Below, piece by piece: positions 1 to 4,458 of a DNA stretch of 5,491 nucleotides. The notes beneath the pieces are model-generated. The model was not told where the DNA came from, made no database searches, and saw nothing but the letters and a program-made list of their open reading frames with translations. How positions within the stretch are numbered: the stretch's first letter is position 1; each line of letters starts with the position of its first letter. Source of the DNA: Candidatus Izemoplasma sp. Lineage in GTDB: Bacteria > Bacillota_I > Bacilli_A > Izemoplasmatales > Izemoplasmataceae. The DNA lies in assembly GCA_007116105.1 (NCBI GenBank), contig SKJA01000119.1, positions 1-5,491 on the forward strand, written 5' to 3'. The position numbers and the translations under genes were made by a program.

Positions 1-323
1 GAAGCACTGTTGACCATCATTTTATGTGGATAAGGGCTGTCGACTTTAAACGGTTCATAGATTCCGTCGTCATGTTTGATGAACGTTCTAAACCCATCTA
101 AGGCGACGGTTTCATACGCTTTGTTTGCTGGTGTAAACGCCATAATGGGATGGTTCTTATCTTGCAAACCAAACCCACTGATGCCTTGGCCACGATTCAC
201 ATAAAAGGCCCACAGTGGAATCCCCATGGTCCCTGCGATGCCGGGTAAAAAGTTTGCAAATGGTTTTTGTTCGTTGTATTGCTCAATCACAAAGGTGTCG
301 TGATGAAAGTAATACTCCCGCAT
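1..323 (-). CDS. GH94 cellobiose-phosphorylase-like enzyme, N-terminal fragment (runs off window)
   Basis: The first 107 codons and two further bases of a larger gene that continues beyond position 1; there is no stop codon. The protein begins MREYYFHHDTF and contains FLPGIAG (residues 25-31), GIPLWAFYVNRGQ (about 34-46), PANKAYE and GFRTFIK. I recognise this as the N-terminal beta-sandwich region of long proteins usually annotated 'cellobiose phosphorylase' or 'GH36-type glycosyl hydrolase domain' in Bacillota and Acholeplasmas. The family cleaves a glycosidic bond, often with phosphate, releasing a sugar phosphate in the cytoplasm. The catalytic (alpha/alpha)6 domain is outside the window, so substrate and reaction type cannot be settled. 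There is no signal peptide, consistent with a cytoplasmic enzyme. The ATG at 321-323 is preceded by AGGAGG 8 nt upstream. The upstream operator pair and cre-like site support a sugar-regulated catabolic role. Family assignment is fairly sure; exact activity is not. Confidence 0.8.
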   Translation of the reverse strand, partial: MREYYFHHDTFVIEQYNEQKPFANFLPGIAGTMGIPLWAFYVNRGQGISGFGLQDKNHPIMAFTPANKAYETVALDGFRTFIKHDDGIYEPFKVDSPYPHKMMVNSA

Positions 324-331
324 TGAATGTT

Positions 332-337
332 CCTCCT
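332..337 (-). promoter_or_regulatory. Ribosome binding site of the GH94-like gene
   Basis: AGGAGG on the minus strand, 8 nt before the ATG at 321-323. It is a perfect anti-Shine-Dalgarno match at ordinary spacing and fixes the start of the GH94-like gene. Confidence 0.85.
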
Positions 338-357
338 GTACTTTAATCACATGTAGA

Positions 358-371
358 TGTAATCGCATTCA
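358..371 (+). promoter_or_regulatory. Candidate cre site (CcpA catabolite repression)
   Basis: TGTAATCGCATTCA on the plus strand fits the published cre consensus TGWAANCGNTNWCA at every position except the tenth (A instead of T). It lies 35-48 nt upstream of the GH94-like start codon and well inside the predicted transcript, where a bound CcpA/HPr-Ser-P complex would block elongating polymerase. A sugar-catabolic gene is a usual CcpA target. A degenerate 14-mer can occur by chance, and I cannot confirm that the genome encodes CcpA. Confidence 0.5.
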
Positions 372-382
372 TTTTTGCCAAT

Positions 383-402
383 ATACGCAGCTTTCTGCGT
401 AT
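383..402 (-). other. Perfect 8-bp leader hairpin / inverted repeat
   Basis: ATACGCAG and CTGCGTAT form a perfect 8-bp inverted repeat around the 4-nt loop AAAG (minus-strand sense), in the leader of the GH94-like gene about 60 nt before its start. No U tract follows on either strand, so it is not a standard terminator. It could be an RNA stem affecting mRNA stability or a binding site for a dimeric protein. A weaker A/T-rich palindrome lies upstream at 438-454 (TTAAAA / TTTTAA around a CG-containing centre). No known riboswitch class was recognised. Confidence 0.45.
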
Positions 403-503
403 GTAAGCGTCACGGTGCGTGCTGCTTCATTTTGCTCTTAAAAACTCGTTTTAACGGCTTGTGATAGACACTTCTTTGTTTTTTGTACATTGTTCATTGG
501 ACG

Positions 504-522
504 TTACTATAACGTTTTCGTA
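504..522 (-). promoter_or_regulatory. Operator-like repeat copy 1 (LacI/GalR type), start-site side
   Basis: The 19-mer TTACTATAACGTTTTCGTA (plus-strand reading) recurs identically at 561-579. Its core is an imperfect palindrome centred on CG within AACGTT, with halves ACGAAAAC and ACTATAAC agreeing at 6 of 8 positions. That is the hallmark of LacI/GalR-family operators. This copy begins a couple of bases downstream of the predicted transcription start (about 524), a position where a bound repressor would block initiation. The regulator gene is not in the window. Confidence 0.6.
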
Positions 523-530
523 GAAAGTTT

Positions 531-539
531 ATCATATCA
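531..539 (-). promoter_or_regulatory. Extended -10 promoter for the GH94-like gene
   Basis: TGATATGAT on the minus strand is an extended -10 element (TGN followed by TATGAT, 5 of 6 to TATAAT). No good -35 lies at 17 bp, as is common for extended -10 promoters. An alternative pair is TTGTAA (549-554) with TAAACT (526-531) at a 17-bp spacer. Either gives a start near 519-524 and a leader of roughly 200 nt. Its position exactly between two identical operator-like repeats supports it. Confidence 0.5.
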
Positions 540-560
540 TGTAAGGCTTTACAAGTATTT

Positions 561-579
561 TTACTATAACGTTTTCGTA
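561..579 (-). promoter_or_regulatory. Operator-like repeat copy 2 (LacI/GalR type), upstream side
   Basis: Second exact copy of the 19-mer at 504-522. It sits upstream of the predicted -10, around -37 to -55. The CG centres of the two copies are 57 bp apart (513/514 and 570/571), about 5.4 helical turns. The two copies bracket the promoter, the arrangement used for cooperative or looping repression of sugar genes. Confidence 0.6.
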
Positions 580-615
580 AAAGTTGTTTTTTCCATGACC
601 CTACACACAAAAAGG

Positions 616-646
616 TCAAAAAAAGAACACACCGAGGTGTGTTCTT
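616..646 (-). terminator. Factor-independent terminator after the DJ-1/PfpI gene
   Basis: On the minus strand AAGAACACAC pairs perfectly with GTGTGTTCTT (10 bp) around the tetraloop CTCG, followed by a run of T (from the A run at 618-624). It starts 13 nt past the DJ-1/PfpI stop codon. It isolates the upstream transcript from the sugar-gene control region. Confidence 0.9.
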
Positions 647-659
647 AAGTGCGTTTTCT

Positions 660-1166
660 TTAAAGCTGTGCCATTAAAGCTTTCATGAAGACCCCAAGAT
701 CTTTAGGGGTGCGGGCGGTGATCAAGTGACCATCTACCGCGACGGCTTGGTCAACGTACACAGCCCCTGCATGCATAAGGTCGTCTTTAATCGAATGATA
801 ACAGGTTAAGGTTTTCCCCTTGATGTCACATCCCGAAATCATCATCCATGGGCCATGACAAATGGCCGCAATCGGCTTACGAGCTTGATCCATCGCCTGC
901 GTAAACGCAATCATGCTTTTTGAGCGTCTCATGTAATCGGGTGAGAATCCCCCGGGAATCACAAGTGCATCGTAGTCTTTTGCGTTGACGTCTTGGATGC
1001 TGTGGGTGGTCCGTGCTGGAGCACCGTGTTTGCTTTTATGGGTGATGTTCGCTTCCACACCGATTAAGTCCACCTGATGTCCTTCTTCTAACAACCGATA
1101 ATACGGGTAGTACAGTTCATTATCATCAAATAAATCTGCCACAAACAGGGCAATTCTTTTAGCCAT
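660..1166 (-). CDS. DJ-1/PfpI-family protein (YraA/YhbO/PH1704-like)
   Basis: This 168-residue protein is full length for the single-domain PfpI branch of the DJ-1/ThiJ class I glutamine amidotransferase-like superfamily. The nucleophile elbow AICHGPWMM carries Cys103, followed by His104. Glu17 in DDNELYYP is the conserved acid that tunes the cysteine pKa. VIPGGF (69-74) and GHLITARTP near the C-terminus are also typical. It is predicted to be a soluble cytoplasmic protein, usually an oligomer. Relatives are described as intracellular proteases, general-stress proteins or glyoxal/methylglyoxal deglycases; the deglycase role is disputed, so the activity is left open. The ATG is preceded by AAAGGAGG (1173-1180) with a 6-nt gap, which fixes the start. 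It lies 65 bp after the symporter gene with no terminator between, so it may be expressed both by read-through and from its own extended -10 promoter. Confidence 0.9.
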   Translation of the reverse strand: MAKRIALFVADLFDDNELYYPYYRLLEEGHQVDLIGVEANITHKSKHGAPARTTHSIQDVNAKDYDALVIPGGFSPDYMRRSKSMIAFTQAMDQARKPIAAICHGPWMMISGCDIKGKTLTCYHSIKDDLMHAGAVYVDQAVAVDGHLITARTPKDLGVFMKALMAQL

Positions 1167-1190
1167 ACGAAACCTCCTTTGATTACGTGT

Positions 1191-1199
1191 AGTATAGCA
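1191..1199 (-). promoter_or_regulatory. Extended -10 promoter for the DJ-1/PfpI gene
   Basis: TGCTATACT on the minus strand is TGN plus TATACT (5 of 6 to TATAAT), placed 25 nt before the start codon, so transcription would begin near 1184. No recognisable -35 is present at 16-18 bp. An imperfect inverted repeat (ATACCCTC / GAGAGTAT) lies just upstream after the symporter stop; it lacks a U tract and is not a convincing terminator. Confidence 0.5.
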
Positions 1200-1231
1200 T
1201 ACTCTCTTTCATGAAGCAGGAATGAGGGTAT

Positions 1232-2644
1232 CTAAGATGCTTTTCGACCGAAATAAAGCAGTCCGACACCAAGCCAAACCACCATCACCGCCGCAGTCAT
1301 GATTAAGACGGCCACTGGACCAAACTGAAAAATGAGTGGCACACTTAGGGCGGTCATCAAACCTCCACCCACAAACGGTTCAAACAACAATTGTTTATAG
1401 CCAAAAGCTTCGAGCGCCTTCGTATCGCCTTTGCCGTCAACGATGCGAATGAGCATTAGACCAGCCGCAGTCATCCCCATCGATTGTCCAAAGTCTCCAA
1501 TGCCACGTTCAAACCAGTGTTTGGGAATCATTCTTCTTGCGATGAAGACAAACATCGCGATGTTCCACAAAATCCCACTCAGAGCAAGCGTCACAAACAC
1601 CACCCAGTTTTCGCCTAAGACACTGAGTGACAACGTAGCAAGCGCACTGATGATGAGGAAATCAAGCGCTAATCCTTGAAGACGATTGATGGTTTCTCGG
1701 TCAATCAACTTATCTTTATCAAATTTATCAAACATAATTTGTAAGAGAACGCCTCCAATCATGGCCAAGGGAAATAAAGGTAGATACGCCATAATCAACG
1801 TGTCCCCTTGCGCTCCCCAGGTGAGATTTTCAACCCAAATCAATCCTTGTTGCAAGACCCAGCCAATGAACACGGCGAGCATCATAAAACTTAAATGAAA
1901 CGCCAACGGTTCAATCGAGGAGGGCCGCGTGGTCATCCGCCCGCTGCTTTGTCTTACTTCCTCATCGACAATGCCGCGTAGCTCTCGTTCATCAATACTT
2001 GAAGGGTTCTTCAAATAGGCGGTTTTTCCTTTGCGTACGCCCCAGTTAATCAAAACCACACCAAACACCACGCCACTCACCACGCCAACCGTGGCCAGTC
2101 CCATCGCTAAATCAGCGCCTTCCGCAAAATCGAGATCGATGAACGTTTGGCGTAAGCCTGCCGCCGTCCCATGACCCCCTTCAAAAGCAATTTCAATCAA
2201 GGCCCCGCTCATGGGATTGGCGCCAAACAAAGGCGTCAAAAGGAATATTGTCAACAGTAACCCGACCACATATTGGCCCCAAGCGACCGATTGACCATAG
2301 GCCACTTGAGGACCTGCAGTCATCCAAATGGTCTTTAAATTGGGAATCTTTTTACCTAAAAAGAGTCCAGCAAAAATAAAACTGATTAAAAGCCCAGGGA
2401 TGCTAACCCATACCTCCATGATGTTTTCCGTGAACAGACCCTGTTCAAAGCGTTCCGTCAAAGGAAACAGCTGAAAAAGCCTGCCTAAACCCTCCCCTGA
2501 AAGCATCAACAAAGCCAACCCGCCTAAAATTGAACTCGGTAAAAACAACCGTCCAAACAACGGGACGCTCACACGTATCCATTTTCCTAACAACAATCCT
2601 AAACTTAACAACACCAGTGCCATGCCAATCGTTTGTGCATTCAT
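1232..2644 (-). CDS. gltS: GltS-family sodium:glutamate-type symporter
   Basis: This 470-residue polytopic inner-membrane protein belongs to the ESS (glutamate:Na+ symporter) family, which couples Na+ entry to glutamate uptake. The N-terminal half has about five hydrophobic spans and the signature EGGHGTAAG (155-163), equivalent to SGGHGTG in E. coli GltS. A charged cytoplasmic linker (about 204-245) separates it from the C-terminal half. That half carries GIGDFGQSMG (381-390), the counterpart of GHCGFGLGATP, and ends in further spans. The two signature loops reflect the inverted-repeat architecture. At 470 residues it is longer than the roughly 400-residue E. coli protein, and both signatures are divergent (Glu for Ser before GGHG; GDFGQSMG), so the substrate may be another acidic amino acid or anion. 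The ATG has AGGGGAGG upstream with a 6-nt gap from GGAGG. The DJ-1/PfpI gene follows 65 bp downstream. The family call is firm; the substrate is inferred. Confidence 0.85.
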   Translation of the reverse strand: MNAQTIGMALVLLSLGLLLGKWIRVSVPLFGRLFLPSSILGGLALLMLSGEGLGRLFQLFPLTERFEQGLFTENIMEVWVSIPGLLISFIFAGLFLGKKIPNLKTIWMTAGPQVAYGQSVAWGQYVVGLLLTIFLLTPLFGANPMSGALIEIAFEGGHGTAAGLRQTFIDLDFAEGADLAMGLATVGVVSGVVFGVVLINWGVRKGKTAYLKNPSSIDERELRGIVDEEVRQSSGRMTTRPSSIEPLAFHLSFMMLAVFIGWVLQQGLIWVENLTWGAQGDTLIMAYLPLFPLAMIGGVLLQIMFDKFDKDKLIDRETINRLQGLALDFLIISALATLSLSVLGENWVVFVTLALSGILWNIAMFVFIARRMIPKHWFERGIGDFGQSMGMTAAGLMLIRIVDGKGDTKALEAFGYKQLLFEPFVGGGLMTALSVPLIFQFGPVAVLIMTAAVMVVWLGVGLLYFGRKAS

Positions 2645-2661
2645 CGTATCCCTCCCCTCTT

Positions 2662-2690
2662 AGTGTAACCAACCTTGCTTGCTTAGGCAA
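2662..2690 (-). promoter_or_regulatory. Possible sigma-A-type promoter for the symporter gene
   Basis: TTGCCT (2685-2690) and TACACT (2662-2667) are separated by exactly 17 bp on the minus strand, each matching its consensus at 4 of 6 positions. Transcription would start near 2655, giving a leader of only about 11 nt with the Shine-Dalgarno at its very 5' end. The gene needs a promoter here because a strong terminator lies directly upstream. Confidence 0.4.
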
Positions 2691-2703
2691 ATTTTTACCC
2701 GTG

Positions 2704-2741
2704 AAACAAAAAAGCGTCTTGTGTTTTGACAAGACGCTTTT
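2704..2741 (-). terminator. Factor-independent terminator of the MATE/small-protein operon
   Basis: On the minus strand AAAAGCGTCTTG pairs with CAAGACGCTTTT (12 bp, 2730-2741 with 2710-2721) around an 8-nt loop, followed by TTTTTTGTTT. The stem begins 2 nt past the stop codon of the 70-residue gene, so it ends that operon and separates it from the symporter. Confidence 0.92.
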
Positions 2742-2743
2742 GC

Positions 2744-2956
2744 TTAAGCCTGGTTAAACGCACGGATAGATAATGCCAGTATCGTCATCCAAGTCAGCGT
2801 AAATGACCATAAAAATAACAAGATGAAAAAGGCTAAGTGCTTGATTTTAGGCGCGGTTTTGGTGAAGACCATGAGTGAGATAAAGACGATGATATTCACC
2901 CAAGGCACGCTCATCAACAGCCATTCAAAAAGATTCATTGATCGTGATGTAAACAT
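2744..2956 (-). CDS. Small two-helix membrane protein of unknown function, cotranscribed with MATE exporter
   Basis: I do not recognise this 70-residue protein. It shows two hydrophobic spans, about residues 9-31 (FEWLLMSVPWVNIIVFISLM) and 41-64 (rich in F, L, W and T), joined by a short basic loop TKTAPKIKH. That loop suggests a cytoplasmic turn with both ends outside. It is convincing as a real gene: GAGGAGG (2961-2966) lies 4 nt before the ATG, it starts 21 bp after the exporter stop, and a terminator begins 2 nt after its own stop. The internal Met7 has no ribosome site at workable spacing, so Met1 is preferred. Its position suggests co-expression with the exporter, perhaps as an accessory, stabilising or unrelated membrane protein. 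No function can be assigned from sequence alone. Confidence 0.75.
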   Translation of the reverse strand: MFTSRSMNLFEWLLMSVPWVNIIVFISLMVFTKTAPKIKHLAFFILLFLWSFTLTWMTILALSIRAFNQA

Positions 2957-2977
2957 AGGGCCTCCTCATCTGTGACT

Positions 2978-4324
2978 TTAAGCAAAGCCATCGGTGACAT
3001 GGCGTACCACACGATGAGTATACACCAAGGTCATGGCCACCGCAAGCCAGTTGATGAGGACAATCCCCCACCACACCCCATCGATGCCCATGGCCAAGGT
3101 CGTCCCCAAAAAGTAAAACAACCCGATGGGCACAAACTGACGAAACGACCCCACCACAAAGGAAAACCCTGGACGCTTGACCCCTTGTAAGACTGAAATC
3201 GAGACGTTTAAAAAGATGTAGCTAAAAAACGCCAATGCTTCGATCCTTAAGTAGCGTGTGCCGGCGTCAACGACCTCTCTTGATTCATCAAAAAACGAAA
3301 TCAACCACGGCGCCAAGGGCACAATGACAACCACCCCGATGCCCATGATGATCAGGCCTGAAACGGTGGCTTTCTTCCACACATTGTAGAGTCTTTCCTT
3401 GTCTTTTCTTCCGAAACTACGCCCTACTAAACTGATGACCGCCACGTTGAGCCCAATCGTGGGCACAAGCGCGAGCTGTTCGATTCTTAAGGCAATGCCG
3501 TAACCTGCAAGGGTGGCGGTCCCGCCATAAAGCTGGACATAATAGTTAATCACAAAGATGCCCAGCGCAATCGTCGCTGTGTTTAAAGCGGAGGGGAACG
3601 CTTGACCTAAGAGCTCTTTGACCGTCAACACGGTCAGGGAGGTCTTTTTAAACTCAGACCAACTGAACGGCTCGGAGCGAATGACTTTGAGGATTAAATA
3701 CACACTCCCACCGAGTTGGACCAAAATGGTTGCCAGTGCAATGCCCAGCGTGTCGAGTCCAGGAATAATCCAGAACCCATAGATGAACAAGGGATTTAAT
3801 GCAATGTTCGCAAGCGACGCGACGATTAAAAAGTTTCGAAACGGTTTAGCGTCGCCTTGGGCATATAAAAAGCCGTTGAGACTAAAGTTCAACATGAACA
3901 ACCCAAAGCCAATCATGACGGTTTGAATGTACCGTATGGCGTAGCGTTGCGCTTCCATCTCGGCGCCTTGAAAATCAAAGACCACGCGTGCAAGGGAAGG
4001 CGCAACGAGCGGAATGAGCAGCGCAAACACGGCGGAGATTAAGAGGCTGTTTTTCAAGAGCTTATGGAACTTGGTAGGGTCTTCTTCGCCTAAGGCGATT
4101 GAGGACAATGCGTTGATGGCGTTGCCAAGCCCTGAGGCCAGCGCAAGCAACAATAAAAACACTGGAAACGCAAGCGTCATCCCAGCCACTGCTTGGGTGC
4201 CGATTTGTCCTGCAAAGTACGAATCGACCACATTGAACAAGGTATTAAATAAAAACCCAATCGATGCAGGAACGGCGAGTTTACGTAGTTCACTAAGGAC
4301 GGGTTTGGCTTTCTTTTGTTTCAT
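2978..4324 (-). CDS. MATE-family multidrug/cation antiporter
   Basis: A 12-span inner-membrane exporter of the MATE family (MepA/NorM/DinF superfamily), which uses Na+ or H+ entry to expel drugs and other organic cations. Residues are numbered from the 457-residue version starting at 4351. The first span contains NTLFNVVDSYFAGQIG, with Asp43 at the conserved first-helix acidic position. Repeat one ends with the FLYAQGDAKPFRN loop (161-173) and ALNPLFIYG (184-192). Repeat two contains GYGIALRIEQLALVP (283-297), GRSFGRKD (310-317), and VLQGVKRPGFSF in the equivalent of the first loop. Length is normal for the family. I place the start at Met10 (ATG at 4322-4324, 448 residues): GAGAGG lies 11 nt before it, whereas the ATG at 4349-4351 has no ribosome site and would sit only about 11 nt from the predicted transcript start. 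Substrates cannot be read from sequence. It heads an operon with the 70-residue membrane protein. Confidence 0.9.
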   Translation of the reverse strand: MKQKKAKPVLSELRKLAVPASIGFLFNTLFNVVDSYFAGQIGTQAVAGMTLAFPVFLLLLALASGLGNAINALSSIALGEEDPTKFHKLLKNSLLISAVFALLIPLVAPSLARVVFDFQGAEMEAQRYAIRYIQTVMIGFGLFMLNFSLNGFLYAQGDAKPFRNFLIVASLANIALNPLFIYGFWIIPGLDTLGIALATILVQLGGSVYLILKVIRSEPFSWSEFKKTSLTVLTVKELLGQAFPSALNTATIALGIFVINYYVQLYGGTATLAGYGIALRIEQLALVPTIGLNVAVISLVGRSFGRKDKERLYNVWKKATVSGLIIMGIGVVVIVPLAPWLISFFDESREVVDAGTRYLRIEALAFFSYIFLNVSISVLQGVKRPGFSFVVGSFRQFVPIGLFYFLGTTLAMGIDGVWWGIVLINWLAVAMTLVYTHRVVRHVTDGFA

Positions 4325-4335
4325 CTGGGTGACAT

Positions 4336-4341
4336 CCTCTC
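4336..4341 (-). promoter_or_regulatory. Ribosome binding site that decides the MATE start
   Basis: GAGAGG on the minus strand lies 11 nt before the ATG at 4322-4324. It falls inside the longer open frame, so it is only meaningful if translation begins at the downstream ATG. Upstream of the alternative ATG at 4349-4351 the bases GATGGTAGA offer no match at useful spacing. Confidence 0.55.
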
Positions 4342-4368
4342 TTTTAAACATTCTACCATCATTGACAA

Positions 4369-4397
4369 AATATACCCGTCCCTACGCAATGCGTCAA
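4369..4397 (-). promoter_or_regulatory. Strong sigma-A-type promoter of the MATE operon
   Basis: TTGACG (4392-4397) and TATATT (4369-4374) on the minus strand, 17 bp apart, each 5 of 6 to the consensus. Predicted start is near 4362. It is the best promoter in the window. It lies immediately after the terminator of the upstream GGDEF gene, so the exporter operon is transcribed independently. No operator palindrome was found overlapping it. Confidence 0.75.
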
Positions 4398-4412
4398 GGG
4401 TGAGAAACCAAT

Positions 4413-4443
4413 AAAAAAAGCGAACGATCTTTGTCGTTCGCTT
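4413..4443 (-). terminator. Factor-independent terminator after the GGDEF gene
   Basis: On the minus strand AAGCGAACGA pairs with TCGTTCGCTT (10 bp) around a 6-nt loop and continues into seven T residues (4413-4419). The stem starts 15 nt after the GGDEF stop codon. Confidence 0.92.
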
Positions 4444-4458
4444 GAAAGGGCTACTCGA

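Noticed and set aside
443..502. A 19-codon frame (ATG at 500-498, minus strand) in the leader of the sugar gene, considered as a leader peptide
   Set aside because: There is no Shine-Dalgarno before it and no run of regulatory codons, so nothing supports its translation.
504..579. The two 19-bp repeats as a CRISPR fragment or transposon ends
   Set aside because: Only two copies with no third repeat, no adjoining transposase or cas gene, and direct rather than inverted orientation; their placement around a promoter fits operators better.
324..659. Riboswitch, T-box, small RNA or tRNA in the 336-bp intergenic region
   Set aside because: No conserved core of a known riboswitch, no T-box sequence, no tRNA cloverleaf, and no strong terminator inside the leader; only operator-like repeats, a cre-like site and small hairpins are seen.
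1431..1898. Plus-strand open frames of 82 and 70 codons opposite the symporter gene
   Set aside because: They lie antisense within a clear transporter gene, have no ribosome binding site or recognisable domain, and their proteins look like complements of hydrophobic codons.
2445..2757. A 95-codon minus-strand frame overlapping the symporter start and a 75-codon plus-strand frame over the same region
   Set aside because: Both run through the symporter coding start, its promoter and the terminator hairpin, and neither shows a ribosome site or a sensible protein.
2972..3190. Plus-strand 72-codon frame opposite the 3' end of the MATE gene
   Set aside because: His/Pro/Gly-rich low-complexity translation, a typical antisense shadow of transmembrane coding sequence.
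4361..4380. Plus-strand TTGACA near 4362 as a promoter for a plus-strand gene
   Set aside because: No -10 element at 16-18 bp and no plus-strand gene downstream; the same DNA serves as the minus-strand MATE start region.
4014..4403. Plus-strand 129-codon frame opposite the MATE N-terminal region
   Set aside because: It is antisense to conserved MATE motifs, extends across the MATE promoter and has no ribosome binding site.
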